Counted from the first letter of the stretch, positions 1 to 7,322 are shown. The stretch is DNA of 19,150 bases from Bacillota bacterium (GCA_021837545.1 JAKBFR010000039.1:1-19150), one strand, 5' to 3'. Numbers and translations: made by a program. Notes: generated from the letters alone by a model not told the origin.

Positions 1-287
1 AAAAGTTAATATTAAAAAGAATAGTAATTGTTGGATGCATTGTTTTCTTTGTTTTTAGCTATATTAGGCAAAATGTAACCATGAGCAGAATTCAAAAAGA
101 AATTGATAATAAGCAATTGCAGTTAGATGAAGTTAAACAAAAGAATGATAGACTTCAAGACGAAGTTGAGAAAATCAATTCAGATTCATCAGATTATCTT
201 GAAAAATTAGCCCGGGAGAGACTTGGAATGATTAAGCCGGGAGAAAAAGTTGTTAATGGTGAGATGATAGACAAAAGTCCTAATTAA
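1..287 (+). CDS. divIC: Septum formation initiator, DivIC/FtsL-like (5' end missing)
   Basis: This is the C-terminal part of a small bitopic division protein; its start lies outside the window. The open frame runs from base 3 without a stop and gives about 94 visible residues. First comes a hydrophobic membrane segment (about visible residues 4-20, rich in I, V, F), then a short basic turn, then a heptad-like coiled coil full of K, E, Q and D, then the LARERLGMIKPGE block typical of the DivIC/FtsL/FtsB family near its C-terminus. An ATG at 81 is internal and lies after the membrane segment, so it is not the real start. Known family members sit in the membrane at the division site and help assemble the septal peptidoglycan machinery. 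The position just before a yabR-type gene matches divIC in Bacillus. FtsB-like naming is equally possible. Confidence 0.85.
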   Translation, partial: KLILKRIVIVGCIVFFVFSYIRQNVTMSRIQKEIDNKQLQLDEVKQKNDRLQDEVEKINSDSSDYLEKLARERLGMIKPGEKVVNGEMIDKSPN

Positions 288-368
288 CTTTCGTTGTATA
301 GAAAAGCTTATAAAACTCTGAATAAAATGATAACAATTAAATAATAATTAAATTTGTATTTTAAATTA

Positions 369-398
369 AAGAACGTTTGCATAATAGCATTTGTTCTT
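369..398 (+). other. Hairpin between divIC and yabR
   Basis: AAGAAC (369-374) pairs with GTTCTT (393-398), with an inner TGC/GCA. It is followed by an AT-rich run with several T. It could be a weak terminator for divIC or a processing site. A possible promoter, TTTGCA (376-381) - N16 - TATAAA (398-403), overlaps it. Neither is certain. Confidence 0.3.
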
Positions 399-442
399 AT
401 AAATTTATATATTTTTTAAATTTAAGGAGGAGTCTTTTAAAC

Positions 443-853
443 ATGACCTTAATGGCAGGAAACATAGTAGAGGGCACAGTGATAAACATCACAAATTTTG
501 GAGCTTTTATTGAAGTTGAAGGCAAAACTGGATTAGTTCATATTTCAGAAGTTGCAGATTCTTACGTAAAGGATATTAGAGAACATCTTAAAGAACAAGA
601 TAAAGTAAAGGTGAAAGTTATCTCAATTGATGATAACGGTAAAATTAGTCTTTCAATAAAACAAGCAAATATTCAAAAAAAATCAATTAAACCAGCAGAG
701 ATTGACTGGAAGGTAACTGAAAAAAGGAAGCCTAACAATACAGGAAATTTCGAAGATATTATGTCTAAGTTCTTAAAAGATAGTGAAGAAAGAATGCAAG
801 ATGTAAAGAAACACCAAGAATTCAAGGGAAAAGGTGGAAAAAAAGGCCAATAG
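443..853 (+). CDS. yabR: S1 domain RNA-binding protein, YabR type
   Basis: The gene encodes a 136-residue protein. A single S1 RNA-binding fold occupies about residues 5-75, with the typical G-x-V-x-G-x-V start, the NFGAFIEV strand, GLVHISE and the final GKISLSIK strand. The tail (about 76-136) is charged and ends in a lysine/glycine-rich stretch, as in the YabR/general stress protein 13 group. I chose the ATG at 443 because AAGGAGG lies at 424-430; an in-frame TTG at 377 has no such site and would add 22 AT-derived residues. S1 domains bind single-stranded RNA, often on the ribosome; the exact role of YabR is not settled. Its place between divIC and tRNA genes is the same as in B. subtilis. 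Confidence 0.88.
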   Translation: MTLMAGNIVEGTVINITNFGAFIEVEGKTGLVHISEVADSYVKDIREHLKEQDKVKVKVISIDDNGKISLSIKQANIQKKSIKPAEIDWKVTEKRKPNNTGNFEDIMSKFLKDSEERMQDVKKHQEFKGKGGKKGQ

Positions 854-903
854 TATTTTTAGGTTATAAACATATCAATATAAAGATTATTTAATAAATT
901 AAA

Positions 904-961
904 AATGTAGAATAAATTAGTAAAGGATATTTTTGTATTTTTTTATATTTTATTCTACATT
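904..961 (+). terminator. Inverted repeat after yabR, possible terminator
   Basis: A 13-bp perfect inverted repeat (904-916 with 949-961) encloses a 32-base T-rich loop. There is no U-run after it, so termination is unproven. The rest of the gap up to the tRNA promoter (962-1097) is AT-rich and shows nothing I recognise. Confidence 0.35.
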
Positions 962-1097
962 ATAAATTTATAAATAATATATTATAATTTATGGATTTAC
1001 ATAATATAATAGATCTGAAAGTAATTTAAGATAAATACATAAATCTTTCGGATATTACTATAAATTTCAAGTAAAGAAAATTATAATAATATTTTTA

Positions 1098-1126
1098 TTG
1101 ACAGCATAAAGATTATATACTATAAT
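1098..1126 (+). promoter_or_regulatory. Sigma-A promoter of the tRNA array
   Basis: TTGACA (1098-1103) and TATAAT (1121-1126) are separated by exactly 17 bases, a full consensus match. Transcription should start near 1133, about 30 bases before the first tRNA. No comparable promoter is seen inside the array, so all the tRNAs probably form one transcript. Confidence 0.9.
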
Positions 1127-1162
1127 TAGCTTTGTCGTTGAGACTTAGTTTTTTAATGACAT

Positions 1163-1251
1163 GCCGAAGTGGCGGAACTGGCAGACGCACAGGACTTAAA
1201 ATCCTGCGGTAGTTAAACACCGTACCGGTTCGATTCCGGTCTTCGGCACCA
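1163..1251 (+). tRNA. tRNA-Leu (UAA), copy 1
   Basis: The acceptor stem GCCGAAG/CTTCGGC, a long class II variable arm (CGGT...ACCG) and the anticodon stem CAGGA/TCCTG with loop CTTAAAA give anticodon UAA. CCA is encoded. It lies outside the repeated fMet-Met-Leu units and leads the array. Confidence 0.97.
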
Positions 1252-1277
1252 TATATATATATATATATATATATATA
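1251..1277. repeat. (AT)n microsatellite between tRNA genes
   Basis: 27 bases of pure alternating AT start at the last A of the tRNA-Leu CCA. The equivalent spacers are shorter: 11 bases at 1814-1824 and 9 at 2093-2101. The tract is followed by the same short block before fMet in all copies. Confidence 0.95.
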
Positions 1278-1291
1278 ACAAAATATAATAA

Positions 1292-1367
<76 letters not shown>

Positions 1368-1374
1368 TTAATGT

Positions 1375-1452
1375 AGCTGAGTAGTAATCAGCTGGTTAAG
1401 ACAATTCGTTTATAATTGAGGTAGCGTAGGTTAGAATACCATTTTACTAGCA
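1375..1452 (+). pseudogene. Decayed tRNA-Met relic
   Basis: This sits where the tRNA-Met should be in the fMet-Met-Leu unit and can be aligned with 1643-1719 end to end. The preceding TTAAT spacer, the TCAGCTGG D-loop region, GAGGT and GCGTAGG are retained. The anticodon and T stems are broken, the anticodon has become UAU, and CCA has become GCA. Most differences are G or C in the intact copy changed to A or T. It should not yield a working tRNA. Confidence 0.75.
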
Positions 1453-1458
1453 ATGTAT

Positions 1459-1537
1459 GCAGAATTGACAGATATACAACATATGAAATCTTATAGTGAT
1501 TAAATATCATATAAGTTTGGTTTATGTATTTGCACTA
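1459..1537 (+). pseudogene. Decayed tRNA-Leu relic
   Basis: This follows the Met relic at the position of the Leu gene. Its last 40 bases, plus the AT spacer, align with the intact tRNA-Leu with one gap: 29 of 46 columns are identical, and 14 of the 16 substitutions change G or C to A or T. The 5' half aligns less well and has lost about ten bases. The acceptor and anticodon stems no longer form. Confidence 0.7.
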
Positions 1538-1559
1538 TATATATGATAAAATATAATAA

Positions 1560-1635
<76 letters not shown>

Positions 1636-1642
1636 TTAATAT

Positions 1643-1719
1643 GGCGGAATAGCTCAGCTGGCTAGAGCACTCGGTTCATACCCGAGGTGTCGTAGGTTCA
1701 AGTCCTATTTCCGCTACCA
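1643..1719 (+). tRNA. Elongator tRNA-Met (CAU), copy 1
   Basis: Anticodon stem CTCGG/CCGAG with loop TTCATAC gives CAU. The acceptor has a G1-U72 wobble and discriminator A, and CCA is encoded. From memory it resembles the B. subtilis elongator tRNA-Met rather than the lysidine-modified tRNA-Ile. Seven bases separate it from fMet copy 2. Confidence 0.88.
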
Positions 1720-1725
1720 ATATGT

Positions 1726-1814
1726 GCCGAAGTGGCGGAACTGGCAGACGCACAGGACTTAAAATCCTGCGGTAGTTAAACACCGTACCGGTTCGATTCC
1801 GGTCTTCGGCACCA
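1726..1814 (+). tRNA. tRNA-Leu (UAA), copy 2
   Basis: Identical to copy 1 over the mature sequence, with CCA encoded. It is followed by an 11-base AT run. Confidence 0.97.
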
Positions 1815-1838
1815 TATATATATAACAAAATATAATAA

Positions 1839-1914
<76 letters not shown>

Positions 1915-1921
1915 TTAATAT

Positions 1922-1998
1922 GGCGGAATAGCTCAGCTGGCTAGAGCACTCGGTTCATACCCGAGGTGTCGTAGGTTCAAGTCCTATTTCCGCTACCA
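1922..1998 (+). tRNA. Elongator tRNA-Met (CAU), copy 2
   Basis: Identical to copy 1 at 1643-1719, including the G1-U72 pair and the encoded CCA. Confidence 0.88.
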
Positions 1999-2004
1999 AT
2001 ATGT

Positions 2005-2093
2005 GCCGAAGTGGCGGAACTGGCAGACGCACAGGACTTAAAATCCTGCGGTAGTTAAACACCGTACCGGTTCGATTCCGGTCTTCGGCACCA
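2005..2093 (+). tRNA. tRNA-Leu (UAA), copy 3
   Basis: Identical to copies 1 and 2, with CCA encoded. It is followed by a 9-base AT run. Confidence 0.97.
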
Positions 2094-2115
2094 TATATAT
2101 AACAAAATATAATAA

Positions 2116-2191
<76 letters not shown>

Positions 2192-2276
2192 CAAAATGAA
2201 ATATTCTATTAGAGAAGTATTCAGATAAAATCTGAAGTGTCGTAAATTACTTTTATATTTTGAATATAATAAATAT
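2192..2276 (+). pseudogene. Second decayed tRNA-Met relic
   Basis: This occupies the Met position between fMet copy 4 and Leu copy 4. Bases 2217-2242 align without gaps to the D-stem/anticodon/variable part of the intact tRNA-Met (17 of 26 identical). The anticodon stem is still fully paired (TTCAG/CTGAA), because pairs 27:43 and 30:40 have changed on both sides. The loop has become ATAAAAT. The acceptor stem and CCA are gone, so no normal tRNA is expected. Confidence 0.65.
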
Positions 2277-2365
2277 GCCGAAGTGGCGGAACTGGCAGAC
2301 GCACAGGACTTAAAATCCTGCGGTATTTAAACACCGTACCGGTTCGATTCCGGTCTTCGGCACCA
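2277..2365 (+). tRNA. tRNA-Leu (UAA), copy 4
   Basis: Same as the other Leu genes except for one G-to-T change in the loop of the long variable arm. CCA is encoded and its last A begins the terminator stem. Confidence 0.97.
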
Positions 2366-2396
2366 AAAGACTTAAGCAATAGCTTAAGTCTTTTTT
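2365..2396 (+). terminator. Intrinsic terminator of the tRNA array
   Basis: A 13-bp perfect stem (2365-2377 with 2382-2394) has a 4-base loop and runs straight into six T. It begins at the last base of tRNA-Leu copy 4 and closes the array. Confidence 0.92.
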
Positions 2397-2456
2397 AGAT
2401 ATTAATATTAAGTAAATAAATTGTAAAACTAGTATTATAACTATACTTGAGTTTAG

Positions 2457-2682
2457 TTGAACTTACTTATCCTCAAGGGGCACAGTAATCTCCGAGGTCA
2501 TAATATGCCTACAAGAGGTGCTATGTAAGCACAATGGTCATAACATCACCCGTTAAGGGTATGTATATATATTCTTTACTTGGCCCATATCTAATGGGCT
2601 GAAGCGCTACTATACATCAGATATGGATATAAAAGGAGTTCAGTGAGAAATAATTTAAAAATTATTTCTCATTGAACTCCTT
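2457..2682 (+). ncRNA. Structured GC-richer element, candidate RNA or repeat
   Basis: This stretch is clearly richer in G and C than its surroundings and has no open frame of note. Helices visible by eye: a closing stem TTGAACT (2457-2463) with AGTTCAG (2638-2644) and TATCC (2468-2472) with GGATA (2625-2629); a bulged hairpin CCTC-AA-GGGG with CTCC-GAGG; GTGCT/AGCAC; ACCC/GGGT; and two mutually exclusive stems, GCCCAT/ATGGGC (2583-2599) and CCATATCT/AGATATGG (2585-2626). It ends in a 24-bp hairpin (2633-2656 with 2659-2682) that reuses the 3' strand of the closing stem. There is no U-run after it. I do not recognise a known RNA family. It may be a regulatory RNA or a palindromic repeat. Confidence 0.5.
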
Positions 2683-3016
2683 CTTATATTATTTTATAAT
2701 ACAAAATTACATTGTGAGTCTGTCTAAATTATTTCAGAATTTATTCTGGTAGCGGAAAGATTAATATTAGAAGTGGTTATTCAAGTTTTAAAATTTTATG
2801 AAAAAATAATTATATATAAATTTCTAATAAAATAATATTAACGACAAATTAATTATTAAAAGAGAAATAAAGCAATAGGCTTAAAAATTTGATTATATAT
2901 GGACTTAGGATGAGTTGAATGAAATTTAGGATAAAGAAAATAATCTACTATATCATTAGATAATAGAGAAATTTAGATGAAGTTGTCCTACGAAAACTTT
3001 ATAAGAGAAACATCTT
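2683..3016. other. AT-rich gap before spoIIE promoter
   Basis: No gene or strong structure is seen here. ACGACAAA near 2844 is, on the minus strand, one or two bases away from a Spo0A box (TGTCGAA), which is weak evidence at this base composition. Confidence 0.5.
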
Positions 3017-3049
3017 ATGACATTTATCGTAAAGTTAAGATGATATACT
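3017..3049 (+). promoter_or_regulatory. Candidate spoIIE promoter with 21-base spacer
   Basis: ATGACA (3017-3022) and TATACT (3044-3049) are 21 bases apart. That is too long for a normal sigma-A promoter but is the spacing reported for the Spo0A-activated spoIIE promoter of B. subtilis. A start near 3056 would leave a short leader carrying the GAGG site at 3071-3074. No perfect Spo0A box is visible. Confidence 0.45.
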
Positions 3050-3083
3050 TATCTTACATTATTTGGAAATGAGGCGAACCGAT

Positions 3084-5480
3084 GTGCAATATGGATTACG
3101 TGTAAATAAGTATGAAGAAATAAATGAAGTGAAAAATGTAAAAAGAAAAATGTGGATGCAAACATCTATAGCAAAATTAGGAGCGATTCTAATAGTAGGA
3201 ATTTTACTTGGACGAGTAAATTTATTATTAAATCAATCGAATAGTAGTGGAATAGCTCCAGTTGGAATAGCTTATTTAATAGCTGTCATTACAAAAGAAA
3301 ATAAAAAAAATAGTTTATTCGCAGCAATTGGAATTGGCATAGGATATTTAACAATTGATAATTTATTATCAGATGGGTATGTATATTTAGTAGCTGTGAC
3401 TTTAATAACAATATACTATAGCTTTATAGCACCTGATAAAAAAAGAAAAAAAGAGTTAGTAGCCTTTGTAATAATTTTATGTAGTTTCTTTATTTATGGA
3501 TTTTTAGTTAATAAATATGAATTAGGAGTAAACATAACTTTAGGTTTATTACAAACATTAATTGTTATGCCAATATATTATGTTATAAGATATGCACTAA
3601 ATTCCTTGGAAGAGATTAATACTAACTATTTTTTTTCTTCAGAAGAAATAGTTAGTATTGGAATATTTTTATGTTTATTAGTTGCTGGAATAGGAAATAT
3701 TAATTTTAGTAATTATTCTATAAGAAATATAGGTGCACTAACATTAGTTCTAACAATTGCCTATGTGGGGGGAGCAACATACGGAGCTATGATTGGAGTT
3801 TCAATGGGAATAATGCTTGGAGTCGCATCTGGAGATATGATGTACAGCGTAGCTTTTTTTGGAGTTGGAGGGCTTGTAGTTGGAATTTTTAAAGATACAG
3901 GAAAAATATTTTCAATACTTTCAGGTATAATAATTTATTTTGCATTAGCACTATATTCTAACGCAATAACATTAAAATTAGGAATTGAGGTTTTATCTAG
4001 TTCAATTTTATTTTTATGTATTCCAAAGCCTGTATATAAACGTATTGAAGTTGAAATAAATCCATATAAGAAGAAAGCATCCTTAGGGGAGGTTCAATTA
4101 AATGCAATAAAGGAGGAATTCACGTATAAGCTAAAGGAGCTCACAAGTGTACTAGCTACTGTGTCAAGATGTTTAGGAAGTACTAATGATAATAAAAATT
4201 TATTAATTAAATCAAAGGGAAGTGCTTTAGTAGAAAATTTAGCAGATAGGAGTTGCTCAAACTGTGAAAATAAGCCTTTATGTTGGAAGAGGGATTTTCA
4301 TCAAACCTTTAATTCTTTTCAGATGCTAATACAGAGCTATGAGGATGGAAAATTAGCTATACCAACGGATTTGGAAAAGAGATGTGTCAAAAATTTCACT
4401 CTTTTAAGGAGCACGGAAGGAATTGTAAATAATTATAATGTAAATGAAGCGATAAAGGAAAGGTTGGCAGAAGGGAAAAATATATTATCAGCTCATATAT
4501 CTAATATATCAAGTACATTAGATAATCTTCTAAATGATTTTAAAAGAGAGGTCACTATAGATACTGATTTAGAGAGATTAGTAAAACGCGTATTCAATAA
4601 AAATTCAATTTACTATAATGATATTTTTTGCTATATAGATAAAAATGGTAGAATGAAAATTAGAATAAGCATGAATAATTGTGAAGGAGCTAATTACTGT
4701 GAAAAAAATATAGTTTCTTTATTAAGCAATTCCATGAGAATGAAATTATGTATTGGAGATGATGGATGCAATATTAATCCCAAGACAAATGAGTGTATTG
4801 TTACAATAGAAGAAAAACCAAAGTACTATATAGTATCATATGGAGCAATAGAATCGAAATGTGGAGAGAACCAAACAGGAGATAATTATAGTTTTGGAAA
4901 AACTGCTAATGGAAGTTATATGACAATATTAAGTGACGGGATGGGTTCGGGACCTGAAGCTGGAGAAGAAAGTAAGGTAACCGTAGATTTAGTAGAGAAA
5001 CTTATGGAGGCGGGATTTAATGAAGATATAACTGTAAATACAGTAAATTCTATAATGGGTATGAGATTTGCAGAAGATGAAAAGTATGCTACTCTAGATT
5101 TGAACAAAGTAAATTTATATAATGGGGATACAATTTTTGTAAAAATAGGAGCGGCACCTAGCTTTATTAAGAGCGGTCATGAAGTGGAATCTATAAATTC
5201 TAAAAATTTACCTTTCGGACTTGTAGATGAAGTAGAGGTTGAAGTGATAAAAAGAGTATTAAAACCTGGAGATATTCTAATCAATGTAAGCGATGGTATT
5301 TTAGATATTGATAAATTTAATTTTGGAAAATCTACTTGGATAGAAGAATATTTGAAGGATATTAATGCAGACCCTAGAGAGCTAGCAAAAAAAATATTGG
5401 ATATGGCAAAGAAATTGAGTAATGGTGTTATTAAAGATGATATGACAGTGATAGTGTCAAGGGTGTACTTAGATACTTAA
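3084..5480 (+). CDS. spoIIE: Stage II sporulation protein E, membrane PP2C phosphatase
   Basis: SpoIIE dephosphorylates the anti-anti-sigma factor SpoIIAA in the forespore, which frees sigma-F, and it also acts at the polar septum with FtsZ. The protein has about 798 residues, close to the family length. About residues 25-325 are strongly hydrophobic with many membrane segments. A middle region follows, with a C-x2-C-x5-C cluster (SCSNCENKPLC). The C-terminal PP2C domain has the metal-binding aspartates in LSDGMGSG (D618), VSDGILD (D737) and IKDDMTV (D785/D786). I prefer the GTG at 3084 because GAGG lies at 3071-3074 at good spacing; a TTG at 3063 and an ATG at 3069 are in frame but lack a binding site. 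The gene stands alone, with palindromic elements on both sides. Confidence 0.97.
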   Translation: MQYGLRVNKYEEINEVKNVKRKMWMQTSIAKLGAILIVGILLGRVNLLLNQSNSSGIAPVGIAYLIAVITKENKKNSLFAAIGIGIGYLTIDNLLSDGYVYLVAVTLITIYYSFIAPDKKRKKELVAFVIILCSFFIYGFLVNKYELGVNITLGLLQTLIVMPIYYVIRYALNSLEEINTNYFFSSEEIVSIGIFLCLLVAGIGNINFSNYSIRNIGALTLVLTIAYVGGATYGAMIGVSMGIMLGVASGDMMYSVAFFGVGGLVVGIFKDTGKIFSILSGIIIYFALALYSNAITLKLGIEVLSSSILFLCIPKPVYKRIEVEINPYKKKASLGEVQLNAIKEEFTYKLKELTSVLATVSRCLGSTNDNKNLLIKSKGSALVENLADRSCSNCENKPLCWKRDFHQTFNSFQMLIQSYEDGKLAIPTDLEKRCVKNFTLLRSTEGIVNNYNVNEAIKERLAEGKNILSAHISNISSTLDNLLNDFKREVTIDTDLERLVKRVFNKNSIYYNDIFCYIDKNGRMKIRISMNNCEGANYCEKNIVSLLSNSMRMKLCIGDDGCNINPKTNECIVTIEEKPKYYIVSYGAIESKCGENQTGDNYSFGKTANGSYMTILSDGMGSGPEAGEESKVTVDLVEKLMEAGFNEDITVNTVNSIMGMRFAEDEKYATLDLNKVNLYNGDTIFVKIGAAPSFIKSGHEVESINSKNLPFGLVDEVEVEVIKRVLKPGDILINVSDGILDIDKFNFGKSTWIEEYLKDINADPRELAKKILDMAKKLSNGVIKDDMTVIVSRVYLDT

Positions 5481-5492
5481 AGTATTATTAAA

Positions 5493-5642
5493 CACATTCA
5501 AAAAATAACAAGTCAGCATGCTAGTCTATTTTGTATCATACTACGTCGGCATGTTTACCTAGTAGCCCACTATAAGGCAAACATACCCTTGTCTGACACA
5601 AAATATACATCGCATCATTGACTTGTTATTTTCTTTTATGTG
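5493..5642. repeat. Palindromic MITE-like element, complete copy
   Basis: About 150 bases have imperfect terminal inverted repeats (5493-5515 and 5619-5642, one gap, core AAATAACAAGTCA). Further nested pairing makes nearly the whole element one long hairpin: TATTTTGT 5527-5534 with 5598-5605, GTCGG 5545-5549 with CTGAC 5593-5597, and ATGTTT 5551-5556 with AAACAT 5579-5584. It codes for nothing. A partial second copy lies 350 bases downstream, which shows it is a repeated element. It starts 13 bases after the spoIIE stop and may serve as its transcript end. Confidence 0.7.
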
Positions 5643-5781
5643 CCTAAAAGTTGTTTGGAAAATTTAATTTATAAATTAATTCTGAAATAGTTATTTATAA
5701 TTTCTGTTTGAATAATTTAACAATTACGCATATGAAGTAAAAATGTTATAGGTAATTAATTATATTTTTTTGATAATAATA
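5643..5781. other. AT-rich gap after the palindromic element
   Basis: No gene, hairpin with GC content or known motif is seen here. Downstream of it lie the candidate tilS promoter and the truncated repeat. Confidence 0.5.
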
Positions 5782-5810
5782 TTTACATTTAAAACATATA
5801 TACGTAAAAT
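5782..5810 (+). promoter_or_regulatory. Candidate tilS-hpt promoter
   Basis: TTTACA (5782-5787) and TAAAAT (5805-5810) have a 17-base spacer. The transcript would begin near 5817 and would include the truncated repeat before tilS. Such matches are easy to find in AT-rich DNA, so this is tentative. Confidence 0.45.
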
Positions 5811-5841
5811 ATAGTATACAGTAATATATATAATATTTAGG

Positions 5842-5882
5842 CATATTCAAAAAACAACAAGTCAGTATGCTAGTCTATTTTG
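5842..5882. repeat. Truncated copy of the palindromic element
   Basis: The 41 bases match 5493-5533 without gaps and with three differences (38 of 41). The match stops abruptly at the TATTTTG block. The bases just before it (TAGGCATAT) resemble the reverse complement of the right end of the complete copy, suggesting a true element edge. It lies 34 bases before the tilS start. Confidence 0.75.
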
Positions 5883-5915
5883 ATATGACTTATAGATAAA
5901 TAGGAGTGTTTATTT

Positions 5916-7322
5916 TTGTGTGAAAAAGTACTATCTTATATTAAAGATAATAAATTAATTAAATCTGGAGATAAAATTCTAGTTGCTCTTTCTGGAGGAC
6001 CAGACTCTATATGTCTTTTGAATATTTTATTTGAATTAAAAAAAGAGCTAAATATAGATATAGCAGCTGCTCATTTAAATCATCTTCTACGAGGTGAAGA
6101 TGCCTTTAAAGATGAAAAGTATGTAGTCAATATATGCAATGAAAAGGGGATAAAATGTTTTGTAAGGCGTGTAGATATAAATACTTATGCTAAGGATCAT
6201 AAATTATCTTCTGAAATGGCAGGAAGAAATGTTAGGTATGATTTCTTTGATGAGATTGTAGAAGAAGAGGGTTTTGATAAGGTTGCTACTGCACACAATG
6301 CAAATGATCAAGCAGAAACAATTTTGTTTAGGCTTATGAGAGGAACAGGTCTTGAAGGACTTGGAGGTATTAAAGCTTCTAGAGATAATAAAATAATAAG
6401 GCCTATTTTATGTCTAAGCAGAGAAGAGGTAGAGAAATATATTGAATTAAAAAAATTAAATCCTAGAATTGATAAGACTAATTTTGAGAGAGTTTATAAT
6501 AGAAATAAGATAAGATTAGACTTGCTACCATATATGAAAGAAAACTTTAATGAAGATATAATACAGACATTAAATAGAATGTCATCATTGCTACAAAAAG
6601 ATAATGAATTTCTTGAAAATTTATCATTAGATTTTTACAATAAATATTGTATACAATACGATGATTATTTTATAATAAAAAAGGAGATATTTAAAGAAGA
6701 AGACGCTATGGTTAATAGAGTGTTAAGACATGCTATAACTAAATACTCAAAATCAAATTATGATTTTGAAATGAAGCATATATATAAAATTTCGCACTTA
6801 GCAAAAAATAATTCTGGTAAGTCAGTAGATTTGCCTAATGGAATTTACGCTGAAAATATTTATGGCGATATATACATAAAAAATAAAATAGAAAAACGTT
6901 ATATAAATAATAAAAAAGAAGAGATAAATTTAAATAAAAATAATATAAATAAGCATAAACTAGAATTTAATAATTTTAGGATTGAATTTTTTATAATGGA
7001 AAATTGTGAAATTAATGATGCAAGCTTAAATCAAAACAATTTAATAAAATATTTTGATTTCGATAAAATAAATAATAATATTTCAATAAGAAATAGGAGG
7101 GATGGAGATAGAATCATTCCTTTAGGTATGAATGGAAGTAAAAAATTAAAAGATATTTTTATTGATATGAAAACACCTAAAGAAGAAAGAGATAATATTC
7201 CTATTTTATGTTTTGACGAAAAAATTGCATGGATTATTGGAATTAGGACATCAGAAGAATATAAGCTTACAAACATAAGTAAAAATATATTAAAAGTAGT
7301 TGTTGAAAGAAAGGAATATTGA
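5916..7322 (+). CDS. tilS: tRNA(Ile)-lysidine synthetase
   Basis: TilS uses ATP and lysine to convert C34 of tRNA-Ile(CAU) to lysidine, so that it reads AUA and no longer behaves as a Met tRNA; AUA is common in these AT-rich genes. The protein has 468 residues, the usual length. The N-terminal PP-loop ATPase domain carries SGGPDS at residues 26-31, AHLNHLLRG near 57 and AHNANDQAETILFRLMRGTG further on. The C-terminal part contains the RDGDRIIPLG block of the TilS C-terminal domain. The start is a TTG at 5916: AGGAG at 5902-5906 precedes it and an in-frame TAG at 5901 rules out anything earlier. The stop is one base before the hpt ATG, so the two are co-transcribed, as in B. subtilis. Confidence 0.96.
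   Translation: MCEKVLSYIKDNKLIKSGDKILVALSGGPDSICLLNILFELKKELNIDIAAAHLNHLLRGEDAFKDEKYVVNICNEKGIKCFVRRVDINTYAKDHKLSSEMAGRNVRYDFFDEIVEEEGFDKVATAHNANDQAETILFRLMRGTGLEGLGGIKASRDNKIIRPILCLSREEVEKYIELKKLNPRIDKTNFERVYNRNKIRLDLLPYMKENFNEDIIQTLNRMSSLLQKDNEFLENLSLDFYNKYCIQYDDYFIIKKEIFKEEDAMVNRVLRHAITKYSKSNYDFEMKHIYKISHLAKNNSGKSVDLPNGIYAENIYGDIYIKNKIEKRYINNKKEEINLNKNNINKHKLEFNNFRIEFFIMENCEINDASLNQNNLIKYFDFDKINNNISIRNRRDGDRIIPLGMNGSKKLKDIFIDMKTPKEERDNIPILCFDEKIAWIIGIRTSEEYKLTNISKNILKVVVERKEY

Noticed and set aside
377..442. Upstream extension of yabR from a TTG
   Set aside because: It has no ribosome binding site, the residues are AT-derived and unlike the S1 family, and AAGGAGG at 424-430 clearly serves the ATG at 443.
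2457..2682. Assignment to a known riboswitch (lysine, SAM, TPP, cobalamin, THF, M-box)
   Set aside because: Isolated strings such as AGAGGTGC recall the lysine class, but the rest of each conserved core is missing.
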